Positions 16,110-24,211 of a DNA stretch of 51,528 bases are shown here, piece after piece. Origin of the DNA: a virus; the IMG/VR virus record IMGVR_UViG_3300025789_000052, positions 1 to 51,528 of that record. The stretch is one strand, 5' to 3'. Numbering within the stretch: position 1 is the first letter of the stretch; every line of letters begins with the position of its first letter. A program made the translations under genes and the position numbers. The notes under the pieces are model-generated. The model was given only the letters and a program-made list of their open reading frames with translations. It searched no databases and was not told the DNA's origin.

Positions 16110-16946
16110 ATGCCAAAAATAAACAACTTCTTGTATTACGTGTTGTATCCTGTTCATGCTACTGCATGGTTAGGACTAATTCTATTCCACTGTTTTTTTG
16201 GGTTTGAATGGATTAACTTATTATATTTTGGTATTGGATGGATCTTGATAGAAGGTGTCGGTGTTGCAGTGATATTGCACAGATATGTCAGTCATAAGGC
16301 TTTTGAAGCTCGAGCTGGATTTAAACCAATACTGTTATGGCTTGCATGTCTTAGCCTCCAGGGTAGTCCATTAGGTTGGGCCGCAATACATAGAGGTAGC
16401 CACCACAGATATAGTGATACAGAAAAAGATGCACATAGTCCTAGTAAGGGAAAATGGTATGCATGGCATGCTTGGTTGCATGATTGGGATGAATATTTTA
16501 ATGCCAAGTATGCAATTGATTTGGTTAGAGACCCGATGCATATCTGGTTCGCTAAAAACTACAATTATATTATTCTAGTTACCTATCTTGTAGTTGGGTT
16601 AATCAGTTGGCAATTGTTGCTATTTGGATTCATGATTCCAGCGGCAGTAAGTTTATATCAAGAAAGCAATGTAAATGTATTTTGCCATCAAGCTGATGGC
16701 TTCGGTTACAGGAACTTTGAAACTAAAGATAACAGTCGTAATGTTCCGTTGTTAGCATGGATTACTTGGGGACAGGGTTGGCATAACAATCATCACCAAC
16801 GGGCTAGTGCATATGATTTCGGAACTACAGTCAGCGGCAATCCTAAAGAGTTTGATATGTCTTTATTACTACTACCATTAGTTGCTACTAAGGATAGCAG
16901 AAATCAAATTTATAAAGATCGTAATGACAAACTTCACTCACAATAA
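16110..16946 (+). CDS. Membrane fatty acid desaturase (acyl-CoA delta-9 type)
   Basis: 278 aa with four hydrophobic segments. All three histidine boxes of the di-iron desaturases are present: H57-RYVS-H62, H94-RGS-HH99, and WHNNHHQRA near residue 222. These enzymes insert a double bond in a fatty acyl chain using O2 and a ferredoxin-type donor. Length fits the cyanobacterial/bacterial DesC class. Lies inside the oxygenase operon; may desaturate host lipid or an acyl group used by the neighbouring GNATs. Confidence 0.9.
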   Translation: MPKINNFLYYVLYPVHATAWLGLILFHCFFGFEWINLLYFGIGWILIEGVGVAVILHRYVSHKAFEARAGFKPILLWLACLSLQGSPLGWAAIHRGSHHRYSDTEKDAHSPSKGKWYAWHAWLHDWDEYFNAKYAIDLVRDPMHIWFAKNYNYIILVTYLVVGLISWQLLLFGFMIPAAVSLYQESNVNVFCHQADGFGYRNFETKDNSRNVPLLAWITWGQGWHNNHHQRASAYDFGTTVSGNPKEFDMSLLLLPLVATKDSRNQIYKDRNDKLHSQ

Positions 16947-17844
16947 TCATCTAGTTTATACTATAGGTGGCAGGCCCTATGCATTTAGGCAAACTCCTAT
17001 AGAAAAATTTGAAGTGCAAGTTGGTGCTGTTGATCCTGATCAGTATAGAACTAGTAACTATGAAAATGAACTACGTAGAACTGCTGATGCAGTATGGCAA
17101 GAATTTGGTAGGGATTTAGTTGTATTCTTAAGTGGTGGTACTGATAGTGAAATTGTAATTAACAACTTTCTAAGCATTGGTATTAAACCTAGATGTGTAA
17201 TGATAAAGTTTAAAGATGATTATAACATTGGGGATGTTGCAGAAGCTGAAAGGTTGTCCACTGAGCTAGATTTTAAATTAGAAACTATTGATTTTGACAT
17301 CAAAGACTTTTACTACTCTGGACAGGCTACAGAATTCGGACAGCAGTTAGATTGTCATCAAATAACCTATAACATGGTATACTACAATGTATTCAAACTA
17401 GGAGCACCTAGTGTTATGGGCGGCGAGACACTACTAACTAGAAAAGTTACGCATAATGACAGCTACTGGTATTATACCTTTAGAGAAAACGAAGATGCTA
17501 GTGCTATGAGGTTTACTAACAAATTTAATATTCCTTTGGTTAACGAATGGTTTGCATATACACCTGAATTGCTGTTATACTACTTAGAGCATGAAGATAT
17601 AAAAGAAATGGTAGAAGATCGATTTAACTATAAGTTAACTAGTGTTTCTAGTAAAAATAAAATACTGCATAAATTATGTCCATACACAACTCCTAAACGT
17701 AAAACACACGGGTTTGAAAGTTTAATGGCATTTAACTATGAAAGTTATAAAGCAATTGGTGCAGATCAAATACACCGACTAGAGTCTAGTTTAGATGGCA
17801 TTCCTTATAACGAAGTTATAAAGCAACTTAGAGTACGTTTATGA
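16924..17844 (+). CDS. PP-loop ATP-pyrophosphatase-like protein, paralogue
   Basis: 306 aa from ATG 16924 (MTNFTHNNHLVYTIGGRPY), overlapping the desaturase gene by 23 bases. PP-loop S70-G-G-T-D-S (VVFLSGGTDSEIVINNF). Shares the FTxNNHxxY opening and a late KxxGFExL motif with the protein encoded at 11834. Likely adenylates a carboxylate to make an amide or lactam; no glutaminase domain. Confidence 0.8.
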   Translation: MTNFTHNNHLVYTIGGRPYAFRQTPIEKFEVQVGAVDPDQYRTSNYENELRRTADAVWQEFGRDLVVFLSGGTDSEIVINNFLSIGIKPRCVMIKFKDDYNIGDVAEAERLSTELDFKLETIDFDIKDFYYSGQATEFGQQLDCHQITYNMVYYNVFKLGAPSVMGGETLLTRKVTHNDSYWYYTFRENEDASAMRFTNKFNIPLVNEWFAYTPELLLYYLEHEDIKEMVEDRFNYKLTSVSSKNKILHKLCPYTTPKRKTHGFESLMAFNYESYKAIGADQIHRLESSLDGIPYNEVIKQLRVRL

Positions 17845-18434
17845 TTATTAAAAAATTAGATAGCACCCATGAGGATGGTTTAAAACGACTGTTTGATAAA
17901 AACAAGTATATGGGTACTGATATTTCAAAAGCAGACTTTTTCTTAAAGGATGCAATAGCTGAAGCGTACCATGCAGGATTTTGTACAACATACCTAACTG
18001 ATCTAAATAACTATCACGCATTTGGTGCATTTGATGACCAAGGTAATATTGTCGGAGCCATTGCCTGTTATCAAAGTCCTGACGAACCTAGCTGGTATGG
18101 TACCCAAGTTAGATCAAATGGTGACCGACAAGTTGCAAAAGATCTTTTAGATCATATGATTAGATTTAACGAAGAATGTGGAAGACTAAAGTTTTTTACA
18201 CTATGGAACGCTAAACATGCTAAATTACTTAGACGTTTTACGTTTAGTGAATGGGCCGATGAACGTTACGATTACTTTGACGAAATAATTGTGCCTGCAA
18301 AAACCAAATGCTTGTATACTAATCATTGGCATGTATTATTTAATAGGATATTGTTACCTACTGATACTATAATTCGTTGTACATTTCTTAAACAAAAATA
18401 CAGAACTGAACTACCCATTGGAGGAAACATATGA
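17841..18434 (+). CDS. GNAT-like acetyltransferase
   Basis: 197 aa. N-terminus MIIKKLDSTHEDGLKRLFDKN and central GAFDDQGNIVGAIACYQSPD fit beta1-3 of a GNAT; later DLLDHMIRFNEECGRLKFFTLW and AKLLRRFTFSEWADERYDYF fit the second half. C-terminal 40 residues are extra. ATGA overlaps on both sides. Confidence 0.65.
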   Translation: MIIKKLDSTHEDGLKRLFDKNKYMGTDISKADFFLKDAIAEAYHAGFCTTYLTDLNNYHAFGAFDDQGNIVGAIACYQSPDEPSWYGTQVRSNGDRQVAKDLLDHMIRFNEECGRLKFFTLWNAKHAKLLRRFTFSEWADERYDYFDEIIVPAKTKCLYTNHWHVLFNRILLPTDTIIRCTFLKQKYRTELPIGGNI

Positions 18435-19087
18435 TAATTGCAGGCGAACTCGACCTAGCTGTTCCAGAAATTAATTTAAATGATTTAAAATCATTTATGA
18501 TGCTGACTAAAGAAATGCACGATAATTCTTTAGCCGCTACTGAAGAAAAAGTCTATTTAGAACGTAACGGTAAACCATATCCATGGCAACGTAGACTACT
18601 AGAAAGAGACAGCAAGTCCTATTGGAGATATAAGGATCTTGCTGTGTTCAAACCATTGCTACCTCTTATAAATTCTTTACCCATTGATCACGAACATAGA
18701 TTTGTTGTTTTATTGTATCAAGAACAATCAGTTGAATATGATTTCAATTATCACTTTGATAATGTATTAGGTGTTGGATTTAGGATTTGTATAAATTTAG
18801 ATGTTGATAAACCTTTTGTACAATTATCTCAATTAAAACCTGAACATGTTGATAGTGCTCGTAAGAGAGAAAAAATTGAAAATGATATGGTTGAAGGAGA
18901 AGTGTACGATCTTACTCCTTCTAAGAAAAATACAGTATTATACCTTAATGGGACCAACTTTCCTCATAGAGTTCCTGTAGATCCAATTGGCGGCGCACGA
19001 TTAGTGTTACAGGTCATTGGTGCGCCGGTTGAAGATTTTAATAAAATTAATTGGTTACAAAAATTTGAAAAAGAAGTAGATGTATAA
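18431..19087 (+). CDS. 2OG-Fe(II) oxygenase-like protein
   Basis: 218 aa. FNYHFDNVLGVGFRICINL carries H-x-D, and GTNFPHRVPVDPIGGARLVL carries the distal His and Arg. Good size for a minimal double-stranded beta-helix oxygenase. Overlaps neighbours by 4 and 1 bases. Substrate unknown. Confidence 0.75.
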   Translation: MIIAGELDLAVPEINLNDLKSFMMLTKEMHDNSLAATEEKVYLERNGKPYPWQRRLLERDSKSYWRYKDLAVFKPLLPLINSLPIDHEHRFVVLLYQEQSVEYDFNYHFDNVLGVGFRICINLDVDKPFVQLSQLKPEHVDSARKREKIENDMVEGEVYDLTPSKKNTVLYLNGTNFPHRVPVDPIGGARLVLQVIGAPVEDFNKINWLQKFEKEVDV

Positions 19088-19617
19088 TGTATTTCCGACT
19101 TTTAGATTTAGATAACTGGCAACTAGTATCTAGTAAATTAAATGATTATATCAATAAACATCCTGATTTAATTGTTTCTAGAACTAGTCCGTGGGTAAAG
19201 TCTGATACCTCTGATGTGTTAAATGCAGTTCCAGAACTTGCCGAACTATTTAAACCAATCGGACTTACAATATCTAGAATAAGTTTTTTTGTTATGTGGA
19301 CTCGAGAGTGCGAGTTGCACGTAGATGATACTATATGTAATGCTAGAATTAATTTACCTATTCGTAACTGTGAAAATACTTGGACTAAGTTTTTCACACC
19401 TCCCACTTCTTCTGTTAGAAAATATCAACCAAATGGTGTATCATACATACACATCGAAGGTCCATTTACTGAAGTTGATAAATTTGAATTAATTGGTCCA
19501 GTTGTTTTCAAACCTAAAGAACCGCATCAAGTAGTAATGGAGCACGACAACTTTCCTAGGATATCTGTTACTATTGCTTTTAACGAGGACCCCTCTTCGT
19601 TAATTACCACCAAATAG
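19087..19617 (+). CDS. 2OG-Fe(II) oxygenase-like protein, last gene of operon
   Basis: 176 aa. ELHVDDTICNARINLPIRNC has H-x-D, PHQVVMEHDNFPRISVTIAF has the distal His and Arg. It is a paralogue of the protein at 33589 (same NAVPELAELF/EAIPELAVAC opening and GPVVFKPKEPH/APVVFSTRTPH ending). Ends convergent with, and overlapping by 14 bases, the minus-strand oxygenase gene. Confidence 0.8.
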   Translation: MYFRLLDLDNWQLVSSKLNDYINKHPDLIVSRTSPWVKSDTSDVLNAVPELAELFKPIGLTISRISFFVMWTRECELHVDDTICNARINLPIRNCENTWTKFFTPPTSSVRKYQPNGVSYIHIEGPFTEVDKFELIGPVVFKPKEPHQVVMEHDNFPRISVTIAFNEDPSSLITTK

Positions 19618-20404
19618 CGTGTTCTTTATATTTCTCTAAACTGCGGGTAAGTAACTCAGCGTATTTTACCGGATCAGTTTGGCAGATAATAAAAGCTGTA
19701 ATCCTAGTGTCATTGCTATCCGGAACAGTTTCAACACCGTGAGCCGCATGAGTTGTAGTCAGATGAAACGGAAAACACGGCTTAGGATAAGTTCCATAGA
19801 TTTTTTCATCTTCTACAAATTCATTCCACGGATGCTGTTTGAATCCATTAGGTCCATTGGTAATGTTTAGCAATCTACCTTCAGTAGGTGCTTTTGCTTT
19901 TTGAAAGAATATTTTTGCATCGCTACGATTAACAAGATAAAATCTTAGTCCAAACCAAATATCTGGGTCAGTATGTAAGCCTACATCTGTATTGGCTTTT
20001 TGATTTAAAAAACTAATGGTATAAAAGTTTTTAATTGGAAGCTGTTTAATATAATCAGCTAGCTCTGGAAACCACTCAACAAACTCGTCCCAATACTCCC
20101 AACCATCTTGTTTAAAGTCGCTACGCATCACATGAATCAGTCTCCATGGGTATGTGTCTTTTTCTTTTGACCAACTAGCTGTATATTTGAGCCACGGACT
20201 ATCTAAAGGAATCGGCCCAACCGCACCCGATACACTTCCTGCTAGTGTTCCTTTGTCTCTTTCAGTTCGCATAGTAATATACGCAAACATTTTTTCTTCG
20301 TCTATTGTCGGAGGATCAGGCAGATCTAGCGGACAGTAGATTAGACTTTTAAATGGTTCAAGTTCTTTTGGAAATACTCTAAGTAGCGATGGATCTCTAA
20401 TCAT
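19604..20404 (-). CDS. 2OG-Fe(II) oxygenase-like protein
   Basis: 266 aa. VGLHTDPDIWFGLRFYLVN holds H-x-D, TTHAAHGVETVPDSNDTRIT holds the distal His and the Arg. ATGA overlap with the TauD-like gene upstream, so the two are one minus-strand operon facing the plus-strand one. Confidence 0.8.
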   Translation of the reverse strand: MIRDPSLLRVFPKELEPFKSLIYCPLDLPDPPTIDEEKMFAYITMRTERDKGTLAGSVSGAVGPIPLDSPWLKYTASWSKEKDTYPWRLIHVMRSDFKQDGWEYWDEFVEWFPELADYIKQLPIKNFYTISFLNQKANTDVGLHTDPDIWFGLRFYLVNRSDAKIFFQKAKAPTEGRLLNITNGPNGFKQHPWNEFVEDEKIYGTYPKPCFPFHLTTTHAAHGVETVPDSNDTRITAFIICQTDPVKYAELLTRSLEKYKEHAIWW

Positions 20405-21291
20405 TTAAAATAACCATAGGTAGTTTGTTTATGAGTTTCCCAATCAGCATCATTAAGATGGTCAACGTTGGCTCTTTCAAACTTTCTTTCAAGTTCGGGA
20501 TCAAAAATTAATTCTGTACGATTATGTACAAACGGATAGTTATCATAAATTAAGATATCATAGTTATCCCAACGATGTACATACACCATATCGGGTTGGC
20601 TTTCTAAAAAGTCAATGTAGGGTTTGAGTACAGTGTAGGGTTCAACTTCAACCCCATCAAGTAATACTTTCTGTATCCATGCATGAGTTACATTATGTTC
20701 TTTATTGTTGTACCAATTTAAACGAAGACTTTTACCTCCGGTTACAGGATGTACTTTAACAAATGGAAATGTTTTAACACTATGCCCTTCGTTATGCCAG
20801 TCTTGCTGTACTATTTGTATTCGATCTAATTGTTCTTTTAAATTATCAGGTAATCGATCAATACCATCTTCTATATTAAGAAACCCTGTAAATCCAGAGT
20901 CTGGGTTCGGGTTACTGGTCATCCAAAGACTCCTCACTGGAAAGGGGTTGCGTTCATTGTTAGGAATGTCTGCGTGATACGGCATGGCTAACATTCTTAA
21001 CTTGTGACTAATTTTATTACTAATAGGTGCAATAAAAAATACTTTATCTTTTACACTAACTGGTGCAAATGCTTCCTTACTGCCAAAATAATCTTGAGCA
21101 TTCCAAGTTCTGCCAAATCTATTTAAGAAATTAACATAATCAATCTTAGACCAATTTACTTGTTTAAAGCATAAAAATTTTCTCGAGTACATTAAGTCTC
21201 GCCAAAAATTATCTGGTACTTCTAATATTTCATTAGGGTTATCAACGGTTATTTTAGATCCCCATGAAGGGTGTATATTTTCAATGTTCAT
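20401..21291 (-). CDS. TauD/TfdA-family dioxygenase
   Basis: 296 aa, normal for TauD. AMPYHADIPNNERNPFPVRS has the H-x-D; YDILIYDNYPFVHNRTEL has the distal His with Arg two residues on, and a WDNYD strand typical of the family. TauD enzymes hydroxylate a carbon next to a heteroatom (taurine, alkylsulfates, carnitine precursors) or act in natural-product paths. A late box ends 4 bases before the ATG (leaderless). Confidence 0.85.
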   Translation of the reverse strand: MNIENIHPSWGSKITVDNPNEILEVPDNFWRDLMYSRKFLCFKQVNWSKIDYVNFLNRFGRTWNAQDYFGSKEAFAPVSVKDKVFFIAPISNKISHKLRMLAMPYHADIPNNERNPFPVRSLWMTSNPNPDSGFTGFLNIEDGIDRLPDNLKEQLDRIQIVQQDWHNEGHSVKTFPFVKVHPVTGGKSLRLNWYNNKEHNVTHAWIQKVLLDGVEVEPYTVLKPYIDFLESQPDMVYVHRWDNYDILIYDNYPFVHNRTELIFDPELERKFERANVDHLNDADWETHKQTTYGYFK

Positions 21292-21295
21292 GAAT

Positions 21296-21303
21296 TATTT
21301 ATG
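21296..21303 (-). promoter_or_regulatory. T4-type late promoter box
   Basis: CATAAATA then ATTC then ATG at 21291: 4-base spacing, the same arrangement as at 9751, 31697, 35633, 38202 and 38889. Confidence 0.6.
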
Positions 21304-21319
21304 ATTGTGAATTTAATTC

Positions 21320-21347
21320 AAAAAAAAAGCACCCGAAGGTGCTTTTT
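21320..21347 (-). terminator. Intrinsic terminator with UUCG loop
   Basis: Stem AAAAGCACC-TTCG-GGTGCTTTT with a run of T after it on the minus strand. It overlaps the stop codon of the phosphoesterase gene at 21346 and would stop its operon; the A-run on the other side makes it weakly bidirectional. Confidence 0.9.
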
Positions 21348-21954
21348 AGTCGGCTGTGTTAAAGTTACCGTTCTTGAATCCAACGTTACCACCTTCTGCT
21401 TCGATGTTCTTGATGACATCTTCAAACAAGATAGGTGCAAAGTCTGGGGTTTGTTCTACGCAAACGCAATGATAACGAACATCGTTTTCATCGCTGTATA
21501 AAACTTCACCAGTCCTAGCATCTACCCCACGAGCCTTCTTAACACGGTTTGCGTGTAAGTGTCCGTGAATGTTAACACCAAAACGTCCAAGACTTTCTGC
21601 GTGAACAGGAATATGGCTAAGGATCATACCGTTCATAACGTGATAGGCTCTAAGTTCTCTAAAGTGAGCACGATAGTCCTCGTCCTTAAAGATATCGTGA
21701 TTACCACGAATCAAAACCTTGTCGCCGTTAAGTCTGCGCATAATTGCTAACGCTTTACGATTGATGACAACATCACCCAAATGGTAGACCTTGTCAGTGG
21801 GCTTTACCCGTTCGTTCCACGCCTTAACCATCGCTTCGTCCATTTCATCTGCATTGTCCCATGGACGTAATTTTGTCACACCGTCATTACGAGTAAAGCG
21901 GCAAACACCTGTGTGACCAAAGTGCGTGTCGCTTACTAAAAACACACTAGGCAT
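21346..21954 (-). CDS. Calcineurin-like metallophosphoesterase
   Basis: 202 aa. Signature: D9-T-H11, GD near 60 (YHLGDV), GNHD near 84, then SHIPVH and GHLH. A cytoplasmic two-metal phosphoesterase of a group frequent in phages and bacteria; nucleotide or small phosphodiester substrates are usual. Ends at its own terminator. Confidence 0.9.
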   Translation of the reverse strand: MPSVFLVSDTHFGHTGVCRFTRNDGVTKLRPWDNADEMDEAMVKAWNERVKPTDKVYHLGDVVINRKALAIMRRLNGDKVLIRGNHDIFKDEDYRAHFRELRAYHVMNGMILSHIPVHAESLGRFGVNIHGHLHANRVKKARGVDARTGEVLYSDENDVRYHCVCVEQTPDFAPILFEDVIKNIEAEGGNVGFKNGNFNTAD

Positions 21955-21969
21955 ATTGCACTCCTTTCT

Positions 21970-22143
21970 TTAGTAAGTTTCTTTTACAATGTTATACTCT
22001 TCAGCAGGCCATTTGGCCTTAAATTCATCAGTCTTTACATATTCATTAAATGATTTAGCATCAAAAAACACTTTTGTAAACTCTGTCTTAAATGAACCCT
22101 TTTTGGTTATCGTTAGATAAACCGATTTCGCTTTGCCAGCCAT
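21970..22143 (-). CDS. Hypothetical protein, 57 aa
   Basis: Basic small protein starting MAGKAKSVYLTITKKGSF and ending in YNIVKETY; a single beta-alpha unit. Ribosome site AGAAAGG and a consensus promoter precede it, so it is a real early gene despite its size. No family recognised. Confidence 0.75.
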   Translation of the reverse strand: MAGKAKSVYLTITKKGSFKTEFTKVFFDAKSFNEYVKTDEFKAKWPAEEYNIVKETY

Positions 22144-22168
22144 TGAGTACCTTTCTGTTTAATAAGTT

Positions 22169-22197
22169 ATTATAACACCTATTTAACAGTTAGTCAA
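22169..22197 (-). promoter_or_regulatory. Sigma70-type promoter
   Basis: -35 TTGACT, 17 bases, -10 TATAAT, 25 bases before the ATG at 22143; the -35 overlaps the end of the phosphatase gene. Confidence 0.85.
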
Positions 22198-22657
22198 CCG
22201 ATCTAAACGTGCGCCAATCGTCGAGGTTGGGCTTTTCGTTTTCATCGTAAGTCCACCCTAATGCCTTCATCATACGATGTTTAACCAAAAGATTTGGACT
22301 ACGGAATCGTTCTGTATCGTCGAAGCCCATCATGACTCCAAGCTCACAAACCGCACCCGAACGACAGATGCCTGCAAAGCAATGAACAACAACGTTCATA
22401 CGATTGTCTAATGCGTGTTGTAACAACCGAACAAGTTCGGCGGCCTGCTCATGGCTACACTTCATTGCTTCGTCCAAAACTTCGTCCTTTTCTTCTACAT
22501 CCAAAAACTCAAAGTCGTGACGCTCTTTGAATTGGTGCTTGGCTTCGGGACGCCAGCTTGCTGGATCGGTGATACTGATCAGCATACTATTAGGGCCGGC
22601 ATCGTGATGGAATCCAATTGGAATATCACTTGCGGCTACATTTTCAATCCAAGGCAT
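22190..22657 (-). CDS. Dual-specificity/tyrosine phosphatase-like protein
   Basis: 155 aa from ATG 22657 (MPWIENVAAS). Active-site loop H92-C93-FAGIC-R99-S-G is the CX5R signature of Cys-based phosphatases, with Ser after Arg. A general acid Asp may be D31 in ITDPASW. Could dephosphorylate protein Tyr/Ser/Thr or RNA 5' ends. One base from the kinase gene upstream. Confidence 0.85.
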   Translation of the reverse strand: MPWIENVAASDIPIGFHHDAGPNSMLISITDPASWRPEAKHQFKERHDFEFLDVEEKDEVLDEAMKCSHEQAAELVRLLQHALDNRMNVVVHCFAGICRSGAVCELGVMMGFDDTERFRSPNLLVKHRMMKALGWTYDENEKPNLDDWRTFRSVD

Positions 22658-22658
22658 A

Positions 22659-23120
22659 TTATACCCTCCAAATTTCTGTAAATCCTTCATCCTCTGTTGG
22701 CATTTCAAACCCGTCAATCATTGTACGCATAACGTGGTCTGGAATCACCTTGCCAGGACGGCTAGCCAATCTACGTGCCAACTCTTCTGGCTCGGGTGTC
22801 GTAAAGACTACAGCAATATGCTCATACCTAGGCAAGGTATTAAACTTGCGTTCACGGCTAGCTCGAGTAGTGCTAGTTTGATCCCAAATCAAATCCAAAC
22901 TGTTTGCTTCACAGATCTTTGCTTGGTTAGCCATTAGCTTAACAGCAATAGGCATGTATTCATCGAATACTTCGCTATAAGTCTTGCCTTGCTTTTTAGC
23001 ATAATCTTCTACAAATGTATCTGTACAGACTACAGGCATACCCAACATCCATGTTTGATTTTTGATCCAAGTACTTTTACCAGAACCAGGAACTCCAACT
23101 AATTGATAACACTTAGGCAT
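22659..23120 (-). CDS. P-loop kinase, polynucleotide-kinase-like
   Basis: 153 aa. Walker A G9-VPGSGKST17, then DTFVEDYAKKQGKTYSEVF and WDQTSTTRASRERKF (a lid-like Arg-rich helix), as in the 5'-kinase domain of T4 polynucleotide kinase. The 3'-phosphatase domain of T4 Pnk is absent. Paired with a Cys phosphatase, it could repair RNA/tRNA ends; this pairing is an inference. Confidence 0.8.
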   Translation of the reverse strand: MPKCYQLVGVPGSGKSTWIKNQTWMLGMPVVCTDTFVEDYAKKQGKTYSEVFDEYMPIAVKLMANQAKICEANSLDLIWDQTSTTRASRERKFNTLPRYEHIAVVFTTPEPEELARRLASRPGKVIPDHVMRTMIDGFEMPTEDEGFTEIWRV

Positions 23121-23287
23121 TAATGCACCATTTCCTTTACATCTACATCACATTCGACTACCCAGTTGTTAAATTGGGTAAACTTGTTTACTTCGACACC
23201 TAGCCCAACTGCTTCGTTTACAAAGTGCTGTAAGAGCGCATTGTACAATTCATCGGGCATAGTGTCTTTATCAAATTTAATTTTCAT
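23120..23287 (-). CDS. Hypothetical protein, 55 aa
   Basis: Starts MKIKFDKDTMPDELYNALLQ, an amphipathic helix, then VECDVDVKEMVH. TAATG overlap with the kinase start and a 4-base overlap upstream prove operon membership. Function unknown. Confidence 0.75.
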   Translation of the reverse strand: MKIKFDKDTMPDELYNALLQHFVNEAVGLGVEVNKFTQFNNWVVECDVDVKEMVH

Positions 23288-23631
23288 CGTGATACACTCA
23301 ATTCAGCGTCGGGGTTATCCCAACAGGCGTTACGGTAATTGTAGACAAAGTCGCAAAGACCTTCGTAGCTGCCCCAATCATTTCCAGGATTAAACTTTTT
23401 AAACTTCTCTGGATCACTTAATAAAATGTTCCAACCCTCATCCAACAAGTCTGCGATGTCCCTAGCAAACTTAAAATTAAGTTCTTCAGGACGCCACAAA
23501 ATAGTGTACAGGTCTATCTTAGCACCTATACCCACTTTTACCTCTTGAGCCATCTTACCCAAATTGTGTGTAATGTTTGCACTGTACACACTAGTGGGTT
23601 GAGTGACCATCAAATCTACATCTAAGCTCAT
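23284..23631 (-). CDS. Conserved hypothetical protein, 115 aa
   Basis: Matches by eye a widespread family (MSLDVDL..., ANITHNLGKMA, LWRPEE, NPGNDWGSYEGL, NPDAELSVSR) found in phages and bacteria with no known function. The ending NPDAELSVSR is the most conserved part. ATGA overlap with the next gene upstream. Confidence 0.85.
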   Translation of the reverse strand: MSLDVDLMVTQPTSVYSANITHNLGKMAQEVKVGIGAKIDLYTILWRPEELNFKFARDIADLLDEGWNILLSDPEKFKKFNPGNDWGSYEGLCDFVYNYRNACWDNPDAELSVSR

Positions 23632-23846
23632 TCTTCAACTCCGAAATGTTCTTTTGCTGTATCGATTTTGATAGTTTCTTTTTTGCGTTGTTTTGTTTTG
23701 GGATCAAAATAATCCAAAGTAAGCCCTTGTTTCAGGAGATTTTCAAATTGTCTACCTACATTAGAACAGCGTGAGCATAAAGGAATTCCAATCGAAACTT
23801 TTTTCATTTCACACCCACAATTGATACAATTAACTTGTTCGTTCAT
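23628..23846 (-). CDS. Small zinc-ribbon protein, 72 aa
   Basis: From ATG 23846 (MNEQVNCINCGCEM). CINCGC plus PLCSRCSN supply four Cys for a zinc ribbon; the rest is basic (KTKQRKKETIK). Probably nucleic-acid or protein binding. Its last codons (KEHFGVEE) are duplicated in the micro-gene at 23943. Confidence 0.75.
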   Translation of the reverse strand: MNEQVNCINCGCEMKKVSIGIPLCSRCSNVGRQFENLLKQGLTLDYFDPKTKQRKKETIKIDTAKEHFGVEE

Positions 23847-23847
23847 T

Positions 23848-23946
23848 TTAATTCCTTGTCCTTTTCCAGATTCTAAACATATCCCAACATGCCAAACCAA
23901 TAGCGAACCATGCTATCAATACTAACATTGCGATAATAGTGTTCAT
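23848..23946 (-). CDS. Single-helix membrane micropeptide, 32 aa
   Basis: MNTIIAMLVLIAWFAIGLACW then a short basic tail ending WKRTRN. ATGA overlap with the micro-gene upstream and only one base between its stop and the start of the next gene show it is translated. Membrane role unknown. Confidence 0.65.
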   Translation of the reverse strand: MNTIIAMLVLIAWFAIGLACWDMFRIWKRTRN

Positions 23947-24011
23947 TCTTCAACTCCGAAATGTTCTTCCAACTGTTCTGCCGCAAAATGGTCGTCCAGT
24001 TTGTCTTTCAT
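23943..24011 (-). CDS. Acidic micropeptide, 22 aa, from a local duplication
   Basis: Reads MKDKLDDHFAAEQLEEHFG then VEE and stop; the last residues and 25 bases of DNA repeat exactly the end of the gene at 23628. ATGA overlaps on both sides. May be a real micro-gene or only a duplication scar that keeps translational coupling. Confidence 0.5.
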   Translation of the reverse strand: MKDKLDDHFAAEQLEEHFGVEE

Positions 24012-24211
24012 TGTGTTCTCCGCTTCATCCAAGTGTAGTCTACACCATCTGGACACTTACCGTCTTTGACGCTGTCAGCACCAAAACGTCCCACAAGTTC
24101 CATACCATTTATTTTAATAGTAACAAACTTGTCCAATACCTTGGCCCATGCCATTGCTTGGGTCAAGTCTTCAAATTCTTTCGACACATTGTCGTAAACT
24201 ACTTCTATCAC
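24008..24211 (-). CDS. Hypothetical protein, 67 aa
   Basis: MIEVVYDNVSKEFEDLTQAM with a C-terminal PDGVDYTWMKRR. Two- or three-strand plus helix fold; phage-like. ATGA overlaps on both sides. Confidence 0.7.
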   Translation of the reverse strand: MIEVVYDNVSKEFEDLTQAMAWAKVLDKFVTIKINGMELVGRFGADSVKDGKCPDGVDYTWMKRRTQ

